A DNA stretch of 37,667 bases from Cellulomonas sp. ACRRI. Lineage in GTDB: Bacteria > Actinomycetota > Actinomycetes > Actinomycetales > Cellulomonadaceae. The stretch is from assembly GCF_022346185.1 (NCBI RefSeq), contig NZ_JAKRMS010000026.1:1-37667 (forward strand), given 5' to 3'. Shown in pieces: positions 8,872 to 17,188 of this stretch. The notes beneath the pieces were generated by a model. It did not search any database. It was not told where the DNA came from and worked only from the letters and a program-made list of their open reading frames with translations. Each line of letters begins with the position of its first letter. Positions within the stretch are counted from its first letter, which is position 1. Both the position numbers and the translations under genes were made by a program.

Positions 8872-8941
8872 CGAGGTCGGCGGTTGCGCCCGAGGTCGTC
8901 GGTTCCGCCGGGGGTGCGGTGGCCGGAACCGACGACCTCGG
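8872..8941. repeat. 19-nt periodic direct repeat plus inverted copy between fasR and fabD
   Basis: Two direct copies of a CGAGGTCG(G/T)CGGTT-type unit start at 8872 and 8891, exactly 19 nt apart. The second copy forms perfect 18-bp arms (8890-8907 with 8924-8941) with an inverted copy. It sits 7 nt after the regulator stop and 109-178 nt upstream of fabD. It may be the regulator terminator, an operator array for the fab promoter, or a member of the same repeat family as at 11240-11632. Confidence 0.85.
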
Positions 8942-8947
8942 CGGGGG

Positions 8948-10369
8948 TCAGGCGGCGGGGTGGTCCAGGCGGCCGACAGCGAGGGCCTGCTGGAGGACGT
9001 ACGCCTCGCGCGGGTCGAGGGGGTCCCAGCCCGTCACCTCGGCGACGCGGCGCAGGCGGTACCGGACCGTGTTCGGGTGCACGTAGAGCGTGCGCGCGGC
9101 GGCCTCCAGGGACCGCCCGGCCGCCAGGTAGGCGGTCAGCGTCTCCAGCAGGCTGCCGGTGCTGGCCAGCAGCGGGACGTACGCCTGCTCGACCAGCAGC
9201 GCGCGGGCGCTCGCGTCGCCGACGAGCACCCGTTCGGGCAGCAGGTCGTCGGCGAGCACCGGGCGCGGCGCCTGGGGCCACGCCGAGATGGCGGCCAGCC
9301 CGGCGAGCGCGGCCCGGGCGGAGCGGGCGGCGTCCGCCAGGTCGGTCCCGGTGGGCCCGAGCACCACCGGGCCGGGCCCGAACCGGGGGAGCAGCGACGC
9401 GGCCGCCTCGCGCAGGTCGCCGGTGCCGCCGAGGAACACCACCAGCCGGTCGCCCTGGATGCCGACCAGCGCGTCGTCCGCGGCGCGGCGGGTCGCCCGG
9501 CGCAGGTCGGAGGTCCGCACGTCGTCCAGCGGGGAGGCGGTGGTGCCGACGACGACCAGGGTGCTGCCGCGCCCGCTCCAGCCGAGCGCCGCGACCCGCG
9601 ACCGCAGCGAGTCGTCGACGTCCCCGCGGAGCAGCGCGTCCACGACGAGCGCCTCCAGCCGGGCGTCCCAGGCGCCGCGCACCTCGGCGGCGCGGGCGTA
9701 GACCTCGGCCGCGGAGAACGCGACCTCCCGGGAGTACCGCAGCACGGCCTCCAGCAGGTCCCGCTCGCCGCCCGGCGCGGCCAGGCGGTCGCTGTGCGAC
9801 TCCACGACGTCCACCACCACGCGGACCAGCTGGAGCGTGTGCTGCAGCGAGATGGACCGGGTCAGCTCGGGCGGTGCGGTCGCGAAGATCTCGCCGACCC
9901 CGTGCGGTGGGCGGGACGGGTCGGCGAACCAGGTGACGAACGCGGTGATGCCCGCCTGCGCGACGAGCCCGACCCACGAGCGGTCGTCGGCGGGCAGCGC
10001 CCGGTACCAGTCCAGGTCCTCGTCCAGGCGGCGCATCGCGGCGGCGGCCAGGACGCCGCTGCCCTCGCGGACCCGGCGCAGGGTCTCGCCGTTGCTCGCG
10101 TCCGGCGCGGTCGCGATCCGTCCGGCGCGGGTGCGGTTGCGGGCGGGGGACAGGCCGTCGGCGGCCGCCGGAGCGGGCGCCGGGGCGGCGGGCGCGAGGG
10201 CGGCGGCGCCGGGCGTCGCGCGGGTGGTCGCCGCGGCGGAGCCGGCCGGCGCGCCGGGAGCCGTGGCGGACGCGGTCGTCGTCGACGCGGCGGGTGACGC
10301 GGCGGGCGACGCGGCCGGGACGGCGCCCTCGGGGGCGGGGGCCGCGGGCTTCCGGCGGGGCTGAGGCAT
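8948..10369 (-). CDS. fasR: PucR-family regulator of fatty-acid synthesis (FasR-like)
   Basis: 473 aa. The C-terminal ~60 residues are a PucR-type helix-turn-helix (SLEAAARTLYVHPNTVRYRLRRVAEVTG, then DPREAYVLQQAL). The middle (residues ~230-400) resembles the GGDEF-like domain of CdaR/PucR regulators. The first ~75 residues are a low-complexity Pro/Ala tail. In Streptomyces a PucR-like protein, FasR, encoded directly before fabD-fabH-acpP-fabF activates that operon, and Mycobacterium keeps a PucR-like gene at the same place; the symbol rests on this position. The start at ATG 10369 is supported by TATGCT 6 nt upstream; a much longer in-frame extension has no support and would cross the divergent gene. 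Confidence 0.85.
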   Translation of the reverse strand: MPQPRRKPAAPAPEGAVPAASPAASPAASTTTASATAPGAPAGSAAATTRATPGAAALAPAAPAPAPAAADGLSPARNRTRAGRIATAPDASNGETLRRVREGSGVLAAAAMRRLDEDLDWYRALPADDRSWVGLVAQAGITAFVTWFADPSRPPHGVGEIFATAPPELTRSISLQHTLQLVRVVVDVVESHSDRLAAPGGERDLLEAVLRYSREVAFSAAEVYARAAEVRGAWDARLEALVVDALLRGDVDDSLRSRVAALGWSGRGSTLVVVGTTASPLDDVRTSDLRRATRRAADDALVGIQGDRLVVFLGGTGDLREAAASLLPRFGPGPVVLGPTGTDLADAARSARAALAGLAAISAWPQAPRPVLADDLLPERVLVGDASARALLVEQAYVPLLASTGSLLETLTAYLAAGRSLEAAARTLYVHPNTVRYRLRRVAEVTGWDPLDPREAYVLQQALAVGRLDHPAA

Positions 10370-10375
10370 GCGGTG

Positions 10376-10381
10376 AGCATA
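10376..10381 (-). promoter_or_regulatory. -10 box, leaderless start of fasR-like gene
   Basis: TATGCT on the minus strand, 6 nt before ATG 10369. A weak TTGTCG -35 lies 19 nt further upstream (10401-10406). Confidence 0.6.
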
Positions 10382-10469
10382 GGGCCCCGTTGTGGGGAAC
10401 CGACAAAGGTCCCGGCGGTGTCGGACGGGGTGGCGGGCCGTTCGACCGGTGCGGGACGACCGCACCGGA

Positions 10470-10475
10470 TAGTGT
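10470..10475 (+). promoter_or_regulatory. -10 box, leaderless start of small helical-repeat gene
   Basis: TAGTGT, 6 nt before ATG 10482. Confidence 0.6.
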
Positions 10476-10481
10476 CGCGTC

Positions 10482-11162
10482 ATGGCTCTGCTGCCCCGAC
10501 TGCGCCGCCTGCTGGGCCGCCCTGCGCCCGCGTCCCGGATCGGGGCGCGCCGCCCGACGGGCGCGACCCGGCACGGCGACGTCCCCCAGGAGGACGCCCT
10601 GAGGTCCCGCCTCGGCGACGACCCCAACGACGAGCGCGCCTTCGCCGCCCTCGCCGAGATCGTCCGCCGGCACGCCGTCACGGGCGTCGACGACGACCCG
10701 CTGACCGCCGAGGCCGCCGACGCCGAGCGGCAGCGCGCCGCGGACCTGGCCGTGTGGTCGCTCGGCGAGGAGCTCGCCGGCAACCCCCGGGCCTGGTACC
10801 CGCTGGTCGAGGTCGCCCGGCTGTCCGTGCGCGACGACCTGGAGGGGACCCTCCGCCGGCTCACCACGGCCACGGAGCGCGACCCGTCCGGCGCCGCGCT
10901 CGTCGCGGGCCTGCGGCTGCTGCGCGAGGCGGGGCTGCCGGTCGAGGCGCTCGGGCTCGGCACCGGGCACTGGCACCCGCGCGAGCACGACCCCGAGGTC
11001 GGGCGCGAGCTGGTGCTGGCCGCGGTCGAGGCGGGTCGCCCGCTCGACGCGAAGCAGCACCTCGCGAACCTCGAGCTCTACCCGAAGCAGGACGACATCG
11101 CCCAGATGCGCCGCGAGCTGGCGCGGCTGGTGGACCAGGCGGAGCGGCACGCGGGCGCCTGA
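10482..11162 (+). CDS. Conserved hypothetical, TPR-like
   Basis: 226 aa, soluble, no signal peptide or membrane segment beyond a basic N terminus (MALLPRLRRLLGR). Residues ~40-220 are alpha-helical with Ala-rich pairs spaced like tetratricopeptide repeats (DPNDERAFAALAEIVRR, NPRAWYPLVEVARL, DPSGAALVAGLRLL, KQHLANLELYP). This fold usually mediates protein contacts. It is divergent from the fasR-like gene and sits between the fab cluster and aceE, a place where mycobacteria have no such gene. Function unknown; the TPR call is from pattern only. Confidence 0.85.
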   Translation: MALLPRLRRLLGRPAPASRIGARRPTGATRHGDVPQEDALRSRLGDDPNDERAFAALAEIVRRHAVTGVDDDPLTAEAADAERQRAADLAVWSLGEELAGNPRAWYPLVEVARLSVRDDLEGTLRRLTTATERDPSGAALVAGLRLLREAGLPVEALGLGTGHWHPREHDPEVGRELVLAAVEAGRPLDAKQHLANLELYPKQDDIAQMRRELARLVDQAERHAGA

Positions 11163-11739
11163 CCCCCGGCCCGCGGCGCGGCGCGCGGCGTCGGTCCGCG
11201 CGCGGACCGACGCGAGTCCCGGGCGCCGGGAGCGAACCCGCGCGCCGAGACACGCCAGCGCGCCGAGAAAGGACCCGCGCGCCGAGATAGGACCCGCGCG
11301 CCGAGATAGGACCTGCGACGGTCCTACTCCGGCGGAACGGTCCTACGTCGGCGGCGGCGCGGCGCCGAGAACGGCGAAGGCCGGCGCCGAGGTCGGCGAC
11401 GGCGCGGCGCCGAGATCGGTGGTTCGGGTCGAGATCGGTGGTGGCGAGCACCGATCTCGGGGAGAAGCACCGATCTCGCCCGGCCGCGTCGCGGCTGCCT
11501 CGCGCGCCGGGAGCGCGCGGGACCCCGGGACGGCGAGGGGCCCCTGCCCCGGCCCCGTTCGTCGAGATAGGACCGGCGCGCCGAGATAGGTCCCCCGACG
11601 GTCCTACCTCGGCGGAACGGTCCTATCTCGGCGACGGCGCGACGGCGACGGGCCCCGGGACGGCACCGGCCCCGGGACGGCGACGGGCCCCGCACCCCCC
11701 TCGAGGGGTGCGGGGCCCGTCGCCGTCAGGCGCGTGCGG
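11163..11739. repeat. Non-coding island of 19-nt periodic forward and inverted repeats
   Basis: No gene is visible in these 577 nt between two convergent genes. Array A1: forward units of the GCGCGCCGAGATAGGACCC type start at 11240, 11258, 11277 and 11296, then inverted GGTCCTAC units at 11320 and 11339. Array B: forward CGAGATCGGTGG at 11411 and 11430, inverted CACCGATCTCG at 11449 and 11468. Array A2: forward CGAGATAGG at 11563 and 11582, inverted GGTCCTA at 11600 and 11619. Nearly all neighbours are exactly 19 nt apart. Each array can fold into an extended hairpin. Degenerate CCGAG units also occur at 11365-11391. Confidence 0.93.
11676..11727 (-). terminator. Perfect 23-bp hairpin terminator after aceE
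   Basis: Arms 11676-11698 and 11705-11727 pair without mismatch around a 6-nt loop, beginning 12 nt after the aceE stop. It can also stop readthrough from the convergent gene. Confidence 0.88.
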
Positions 11740-14481
11740 TCAGGACTCGCCGCCCGCGTTGCCGGAGGTGCCGGCGGTGACGTCGTGCAGGCGGTACTTC
11801 TCGATCGCCTGGGCCGGGGCGTCCGCCGCGACCTTGCCCTCGCGGGCGAGCTGCTGCAGGACGCGGACCACGGTCGACGGGCCGTCGATCTTGAAGTGCC
11901 GGCGGGCGGCGGCGCGGGTGTCGGAGAACCCGAACCCGTCGGCGCCGAGCGTGGCGTACCGGCCCGGGATCCACTCGCGCACCTGGTCGGCCACGAGGTG
12001 GTCGTAGTCGGTCGTCGCGACGAACGGGCCCTCGGCGCCCTGGAGCTTGGCGGTGAGGTACGGCGTGCGCGCCTCCTCGCCCGGGTTCAGGAACGCGGCC
12101 TGGTCGGCGGCCAGCGCCTCGCGGCGCAGCTCGTTCCAGGACGTCACGGACCAGACCGCGGCGTGCACGCCCCAGTCCTCGGCGAGCAGCTGCTTGGCCT
12201 CGAGCGCCCACGGCACCGCCACGCCGGACGCGAGGATCTGGGCCTTCGGCCCGTCGCCCTCGGCCGGGGACAGCAGGTAGATGCCCTTGAGGATGCCCTC
12301 GACGTCCACGCCCTCCGGCTCGGCCGGCTGGACGATCGGCTCGTTGTAGACCGTCAGGTAGTAGATGACGTCGGGGTCGCGGCCGTCCTCGCCGAACATC
12401 CGCTGGATGCCGTCGCGGACGATGTGCCGGATCTCGTAGCCGTACGCCGGGTCGTAGTGCACGACGTGCGGCATGGTGCCGGCCAGCAGCGGCGAGTGGC
12501 CGTCGGCGTGCTGCAGGCCCTCGCCGGTCAGCGTGGTGCGGCCGGCGGTGGCGCCGATGAGGAACCCGCGGGTCATCTGGTCGCCGGCCGCCCAGAACTG
12601 GTCGGCCGTCCGCTGGAACCCGAACATCGAGTAGTAGAAGTAGAACGGGATCAGCGCCTCGCCGTGCGTGGCGTAGGACGTGCCGACCGACTGGAACGCG
12701 GCGGCGGAACCGGCCTCGTTGATGCCGGTGTGCATGATCTGGCCGGACTCGGACTCCTTGTAGGAGAGCATGAGGTCGCGGTCGACGGCGAGGTAGTTCT
12801 GGCCGTTGGTGTTGAAGATCTTCGCGCTCGGGAAGATCGAGTCCAGGCCGAACGTGCGGGCCTCGTCGGGGATGATCGGGACCAGGCGGCGGCCCAGCTC
12901 CTTGTCCTTCACGAGGTCCTTGAACAGCCGCACGAGCGCCATCGTCGTGGCGACCTCCTGCGTGCCGGAGCCCTTCTTCAGCAGCTCGTAGGCCTTGTCG
13001 CCCGGCAGCGTCAGCGGCTTGTGCGTCGAGCGGCGCTCGGGCACGTAGCCACCCAGCTGGCGGCGGCGCTCCTGGAGGTACTGGATCGCGGGGTCGTCCT
13101 GGCCGGGGTGGTAGTACGGCGGCAGGTAGGGGTTCTCGTCGATCTGCTCGTCCGTGATCGGGATGGAGAGCGAGTCGCGGAGCGCCTTGAGCTCGGCGCC
13201 CTTGAGCTTCTTCATCTGGTGCGTGGCGTTGCGCCCGGCGAACCCGGAGCCCAGGCCGTAGCCCTTGACGGTGTGCGCCAGGATGACGGTCGGCTGCCCG
13301 GTGTGCTCCCGCGCGGCCTTGTAGGCGGCGTAGATCTTCCGGTAGTCGTGGCCGCCGCGCTTGAGGGCCCAGATCTCGTCGTCGGTCATCTTCTCGACGA
13401 GCTGCTTGGTGCGCGGGTCGCGCCCGAAGAAGTGCTCGCGGATGAACGCGCCGTTCTCCGCGCGGTAGGTCTGGTAGTCGCCGTCGGGCGTCTCGTTCAT
13501 CAGGTGGACGAGCGCGCGGTCCTTGTCGGCGTTGAGCAGGGCGTCCCACTCGCGGCCCCACACGACCTTGATGACGTTCCAGCCGGCGCCGCGGAACTGC
13601 GCCTCGAGCTCCTGGATGATCTTGCCGTTGCCGCGGACCGGGCCGTCGAGGCGCTGCAGGTTGCAGTTCACGACGAAGGTCAGGTTGTCCAGGCCCTGCT
13701 GGGCGGCGTGCTGCAGCATGCCGCGCGACTCGGGCTCGTCCATCTCGCCGTCGCCGAGGAACGCCCAGACGTCCTGCTGGCTGGTGTCCTTGATGCCGCG
13801 CAGGTGCAGGTACTTGTTGGTCCACGCCTGGTAGATCGCCGACGCCGGGCCGAGGCCCATCGACACGGTCGGGAACTCCCAGAAGTCCGGCATGAGCCGC
13901 GGGTGCGGGTAGGACGGCAGGCCGCCGCCCGGGTGCGAGACCTCCTGGCGGAAGCCGTCGAGCTGGTGCTCGGTCAGCCGGCCCTCGAGGAACGCGCGGG
14001 CGTAGACGCCGGGGGAGGCGTGGCCCTGGAAGTAGATCTGGTCGCCGCCGCCCGGGTGGTCCTTGCCGCGGAAGAAGTGGTTGAGGCCCACCTCGTACAG
14101 GGTGGCCACCGACGCGTAGGAGGAGATGTGGCCGCCGACGGCGACGCCGGGGCGCTGCGCGCGGGTCACCATGACCGCGGCGTTCCACCGGTTCCACGAG
14201 CGGTACCGGCGCTCCAGGACCTCGTCGCCCGGGAAGTACGGCTCCTCGTGGACGCCGATCGTGTTGACGTACGGCGTGTTCAGCTCGGCCGGCACCGCCA
14301 CGTTCCGCTCACGCGCGCGCTTGAGCATGCTCAGCAGCACGTAGCGGGCCCGGGGGCCGCCCTTGTCGTCGATGAGCCCGTCGATGGACTCGACCCACTC
14401 GGAGGTCTCCTCGGGGTCCACGTCCGGGACCTGGCTCAGCAGGCCGTTGATGAGCGGTCCGCGCTCGTCCTTCGAAGCCAC
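11740..14481 (-). CDS. aceE: Pyruvate dehydrogenase E1 component, homodimeric type
   Basis: 913 aa, matching the ~890-930 aa of AceE. Thiamine-diphosphate enzyme that decarboxylates pyruvate and passes acetyl to the E2 lipoyl domain. Visible are [19 protein letters not shown], the TPP/Mg motif [10 protein letters not shown] with the downstream [23 protein letters not shown], the middle-domain [11 protein letters not shown], and [13 protein letters not shown]. The start is GTG 14481 ([13 protein letters not shown] follows) with GAGGAG 5-6 nt upstream; an in-frame ATG 222 nt earlier encodes unlike sequence and is rejected. E2/E3 genes are not in the window. The fatty-acid cluster beyond it uses its acetyl-CoA, and the linkage is conserved in actinobacteria. 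Confidence 0.97.
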   Translation of the reverse strand: MASKDERGPLINGLLSQVPDVDPEETSEWVESIDGLIDDKGGPRARYVLLSMLKRARERNVAVPAELNTPYVNTIGVHEEPYFPGDEVLERRYRSWNRWNAAVMVTRAQRPGVAVGGHISSYASVATLYEVGLNHFFRGKDHPGGGDQIYFQGHASPGVYARAFLEGRLTEHQLDGFRQEVSHPGGGLPSYPHPRLMPDFWEFPTVSMGLGPASAIYQAWTNKYLHLRGIKDTSQQDVWAFLGDGEMDEPESRGMLQHAAQQGLDNLTFVVNCNLQRLDGPVRGNGKIIQELEAQFRGAGWNVIKVVWGREWDALLNADKDRALVHLMNETPDGDYQTYRAENGAFIREHFFGRDPRTKQLVEKMTDDEIWALKRGGHDYRKIYAAYKAAREHTGQPTVILAHTVKGYGLGSGFAGRNATHQMKKLKGAELKALRDSLSIPITDEQIDENPYLPPYYHPGQDDPAIQYLQERRRQLGGYVPERRSTHKPLTLPGDKAYELLKKGSGTQEVATTMALVRLFKDLVKDKELGRRLVPIIPDEARTFGLDSIFPSAKIFNTNGQNYLAVDRDLMLSYKESESGQIMHTGINEAGSAAAFQSVGTSYATHGEALIPFYFYYSMFGFQRTADQFWAAGDQMTRGFLIGATAGRTTLTGEGLQHADGHSPLLAGTMPHVVHYDPAYGYEIRHIVRDGIQRMFGEDGRDPDVIYYLTVYNEPIVQPAEPEGVDVEGILKGIYLLSPAEGDGPKAQILASGVAVPWALEAKQLLAEDWGVHAAVWSVTSWNELRREALAADQAAFLNPGEEARTPYLTAKLQGAEGPFVATTDYDHLVADQVREWIPGRYATLGADGFGFSDTRAAARRHFKIDGPSTVVRVLQQLAREGKVAADAPAQAIEKYRLHDVTAGTSGNAGGES

Positions 14482-14959
14482 CAGTGCTCCTCGCCTCTCC
14501 ACGCGGGGGCCGGTCGGCCCCGGTGCGCATCTCGGCCCGCCGGTGTGCGCGCCGGTTTCGGTGCGCGCCGCCGCCGGGCGGGTAGTAGGACCATTGTCCG
14601 CCGTCCGGACACCGAAAGTCTCCCAGTCCGACACTCGGGATGCGTGACGTCCGTGACAGTCGCCCCCGGTGTGGGTGTCCCCGGTCACGTCCGCGCACGT
14701 CACGGCGCGTTTCGGCGCCCCCGCAGCCGCCGGCGCGGGGCGGTCGGCGGCGGGTCGGCGGACGGCGGGTGGGCCGGGGTGCGGTCACCCGCCGGGTCGC
14801 GGGTGCCGCGGCGCTCGTCCGCGGCTCGCGGGGCCGGCCGGCGCCACGACGGTGCTTGCCACGCGCACGTGGGGTGCGGTGGGCTACCGTTCGGTGATCA
14901 TCGAACAGGTGGCGCCCGGGACCCACCGGGCACTCCCGACGGAAGGAACAGGTCAGGAC
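14482..14959. promoter_or_regulatory. Divergent promoter region of aceE and DUF3052 gene
   Basis: 478 nt without a supported gene. On the plus strand TACCGT at 14885-14890 is a plausible -10 for the DUF3052 gene, followed by a near-palindrome (14890-14905). Four GTGAC/GTCAC half-sites lie at 14644-14648, 14653-14657, 14684-14688 and 14699-14703. No clear -35/-10 pair for aceE could be fixed; GACAAT and CCTACT-like boxes occur near 14585-14605 on the minus strand. Confidence 0.55.
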
Positions 14960-15379
14960 GTGGCATCCAGCACCGGCGACGCCCCCCAGGGGGCGGGCCG
15001 TCTCGGGTTCACCTCGGGCCAGGTGGTCCAGGAGTTCGGTTACGACGACGACGTCGACAACGACCTGCGCGCCGGGCTGGAGGGCATCACCGGCACCGAG
15101 CTCGTCGACGAGGACTACGACGACGTCGTGGACGGCGTGGTCATCTGGTTCCGCGACGAGGACGGCGACCTGGCGGACACCCTCATGGACGCCATGACCG
15201 TGCTGGACGACGGCGGGCAGATGTGGGTCCTGACCCCGAAGCCGGGCCGCGACGGCCACGTCGGGCACGACGACATCGAGGAGGCCGCGACCACGGCCGG
15301 CCTGCACGCGACGAGCACGTTCTCGATCGCGGGCGACTGGTCCGCGACGCGCCTCGGCAGCCGCGGCCGCGGGCGCTGA
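14960..15379 (+). CDS. DUF3052 protein
   Basis: 139 aa, acidic, no membrane segment. Matches the actinobacterial DUF3052 family: GFTSGQVVQEFGYDDDVDNDLR, a run of acidic residues (LVDEDYDDVVDGVVIWFRDEDGD), then LTPKPGRDGHVGHDDIEEAATTAGLHAT. The family has a small methyltransferase-like outline but no assigned role. The start is GTG 14960, preceded by a purine-rich GGAAGGA at 14941-14947; longer forms are unlike the family. Mycobacterium also encodes this protein beside aceE and ahpE. Followed after 19 nt by ahpE, so probably cotranscribed. Confidence 0.88.
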   Translation: MASSTGDAPQGAGRLGFTSGQVVQEFGYDDDVDNDLRAGLEGITGTELVDEDYDDVVDGVVIWFRDEDGDLADTLMDAMTVLDDGGQMWVLTPKPGRDGHVGHDDIEEAATTAGLHATSTFSIAGDWSATRLGSRGRGR

Positions 15380-15398
15380 GCCCGGCGCGGTCCCGGCC

Positions 15399-15869
15399 GT
15401 GAGCCAGGCCCCGGGCGTGCCCGCCGTCGGCGACGCGGCCCCCGTGCTGACGCTGCCGGACGCGCACGGCGCGCCGGTGACCGTCGGCGGGGCGTCGGCC
15501 GCGCCCGTGCTGGTGGTGTTCGTGCCGTTCGCGTTCTCGCGGGTGTGCACCGCGGAGCTCGGCGAGCTGCAGGCGCACCTCCCGGAGCTCCACCGGGCCG
15601 GGGTCGGCGTGCGGGCGGTGTCCTGCGACCCGGGGCCGGCCCTGCGCGCCTGGGCCGAGCAGGACGGGTACACGTTCCCGCTGCTGTCCGACTTCTGGCC
15701 GCACGGCGCGGCGGCGCGGGCGTACGGGGTGTTCGACGAGGTCGACGGGTACGCGCGGCGGGGGTCGTTCCTCCTCGACGCCGGGGGAGTGCTGCGCTGG
15801 TCGCTCGTGCACGAGGCGGGGCGGGCGCGGCCGTTCGGGGCGTACCGGGAGGCCGTCGCGGCGCTGTGA
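15399..15869 (+). CDS. ahpE: One-cysteine peroxiredoxin, AhpE type
   Basis: 156 aa, usual family length. Thioredoxin fold; reduces hydroperoxides through the peroxidatic Cys50 in VPFAFSRVCTAEL, the position equal to PLAFTGIC of mycobacterial AhpE. A second Cys in VSCDP lies in the core and is not an obvious resolving residue. The DFWPHG segment after the central strand is typical of AhpE. GTG start 19 nt after the DUF3052 stop. The symbol rests on both sequence and the aceE/DUF3052 neighbourhood. Confidence 0.88.
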   Translation: MSQAPGVPAVGDAAPVLTLPDAHGAPVTVGGASAAPVLVVFVPFAFSRVCTAELGELQAHLPELHRAGVGVRAVSCDPGPALRAWAEQDGYTFPLLSDFWPHGAAARAYGVFDEVDGYARRGSFLLDAGGVLRWSLVHEAGRARPFGAYREAVAAL

Positions 15870-15921
15870 CGCCGGGTGCCGGGGTGGCCGGTCGCGCGTC
15901 CGCCGGCGGCACCCGCACCGG

Positions 15922-15927
15922 TAGGCT
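15922..15927 (+). promoter_or_regulatory. -10 box of tRNA-Val
   Basis: TAGGCT, 15 nt before the mature 5' end of the tRNA. No clear -35. Confidence 0.45.
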
Positions 15928-15941
15928 GCGCACCGCAGCAG

Positions 15942-16015
15942 GGGCCTGTAGCTCAGTTGGTCAGAGCGCCGCGCTTACACCGCGGAGGTCGTCGGTTCGA
16001 GACCGGCCGGGCCCA
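15942..16015 (+). tRNA. tRNA-Val(TAC)
   Basis: A full cloverleaf: acceptor 15942-15948 with 16008-16014 (one G-T pair), D-arm GCTC/GAGC at 15951-15967, anticodon stem CCGCG/CGCGG with loop CTTACAC (anticodon TAC, 15976-15978), T-arm GTCGG/CCGGC with loop TTCGAGA. CCA is not encoded. No duplicated tRNA end or integrase nearby. Confidence 0.96.
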
Positions 16016-16056
16016 CGACACGGCGTCGACGACCCGACCCGCTCGCCCACCCGCCC

Positions 16057-17031
16057 TCACTCCGACGGATCGCCGGGCGTCAGCACGGCGACGGCCCCGG
16101 CGGCGAGCGCCGTGGTCAGACAGCCGCGCACGCGCTGCATGTCCGCGTCGACGGCTTCCGGGCGGAGGGCGAACGTCACGCGCGGGAACGGCGAGGCGGC
16201 CGACCGGACGGTGGCGGGGTCGACCGCGCCGTCCTGAGCGCACGTCTCCGCGCCGCCGACCGGGTCGGGGAGCGCGATGTCGAACCGGTACCCGGCGCCC
16301 TCGGCGTAGTGCTCGACCCAGGGCCCGGGCGTGGGATCACCGGACGAGCGGTCGACGCCGTAGCGGCCCGTGGTGTCCCAGTAGGTCGTCGACAGCAGGA
16401 CCGTGACGACCTCGTCGGCGCCGGTCGCCCGGACGGCGGACGCGTCGACGGTCCCCAGGTCGCCCTCGCTCGACACCTCGGCCGAGCCGCGGGGGATGCG
16501 TGGCGTGAGCCAGCTCGCGGCCCTGAAGGGAGTCTGCTCCACGACGAGGTCCACCTCGCCCACGTGGCCCCCGGCCCGCAGGTGCGTGCCGTCCCGGACG
16601 CTGGGATACGCCATCACCAGGCTCGACGCGAGGAAGGAGGTCGTGGTGACGTCCATCGAGGCAAGCTCGGCGTCGACAGCACCGGCCACGTCGTCACGGG
16701 TGCGAGCCTCCGGGACGACGAGCGCGACCATCCACCCCATCGAGCAGTGGTAGCCGACCGGGTCGGCGAAGACGCCGTCGCCCATCTCGGTCCCGCAGGC
16801 ATCCGCACGGCCCTCGCCCAGGACGGTGACCCGGTCGGAGAACCGGATCCGCTCGACCGCGTCGTCGAGCGCGACGCGCGCGGCGGCGCGGGCCTCGGGG
16901 ATGCCCTCCATGTCCGGGTCGTACGACGGGCCGCTGCACCCGGTGAGCCCGAGCAGGAGCCCGCCGAGGACGGCTCCGGCCGGGAGCCGGCGGCGGAAGA
17001 CCCGGACCGGCGGATCGTGCGGACGTGTCAC
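16057..17031 (-). CDS. Hypothetical lipoprotein
   Basis: 324 aa. An arginine-rich signal peptide (VFRRRLPAGAVLGGLLLGLTGC) ends in the lipobox LTGC, so the protein is probably anchored outside the membrane. The rest is soluble with several scattered Cys (DACGTEMGD, YHCSMGW, ETCAQDG, RGCLTTAL) that could form disulfides. I do not recognise a family. The GTG start has TACGGT 6 nt upstream. It faces the tRNA gene tail-to-tail with 41 nt between them. No partner gene suggests a role. Confidence 0.85.
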   Translation of the reverse strand: MTRPHDPPVRVFRRRLPAGAVLGGLLLGLTGCSGPSYDPDMEGIPEARAAARVALDDAVERIRFSDRVTVLGEGRADACGTEMGDGVFADPVGYHCSMGWMVALVVPEARTRDDVAGAVDAELASMDVTTTSFLASSLVMAYPSVRDGTHLRAGGHVGEVDLVVEQTPFRAASWLTPRIPRGSAEVSSEGDLGTVDASAVRATGADEVVTVLLSTTYWDTTGRYGVDRSSGDPTPGPWVEHYAEGAGYRFDIALPDPVGGAETCAQDGAVDPATVRSAASPFPRVTFALRPEAVDADMQRVRGCLTTALAAGAVAVLTPGDPSE

Positions 17032-17037
17032 GGCGAC

Positions 17038-17043
17038 ACCGTA
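17038..17043 (-). promoter_or_regulatory. -10 box, leaderless start of lipoprotein gene
   Basis: TACGGT on the minus strand, 6 nt before GTG 17031. Confidence 0.6.
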
Positions 17044-17188
17044 GGGGACCGCTCGGCCGTCGCACCGGAGCTCGCGGCTGCGCCACCCGCCTGGGCGAGG
17101 AACGCCGGCTCTGCGGACCGGGACGCCGAGGGCGCGCCCGCAGGTCGTCGGACGTCCGCGCCGGGTCGGCGACCGCGCGGAGGCGAGG

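Noticed and set aside
7010..10297. Open frame of over 1000 codons on the plus strand across the fab cluster
   Set aside because: Antisense to fabH, fabD and the PucR-type regulator, which carry full catalytic motifs. Its product is Arg/Gly/Ala-rich and recognisable as GC-driven shadow sequence.
11240..11632. CRISPR array
   Set aside because: Units are 12-19 nt with no unique spacers, and half of them are inverted; no cas genes nearby.
14482..14703. N-terminal extension of aceE to an upstream ATG
   Set aside because: The GTG at 14481 has a ribosome site and begins at the family start; the extension has no AceE-like sequence.
11734..15402. Open frame of over 1200 codons opposite aceE
   Set aside because: aceE on the other strand is unmistakable; the antisense product is a Val/Leu/Arg/Glu-rich shadow with no domain.
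15942..16056. tRNA-Val as an attachment site for an integrated element
   Set aside because: No integrase, no duplicated tRNA 3' end and no break in gene style on the downstream side.
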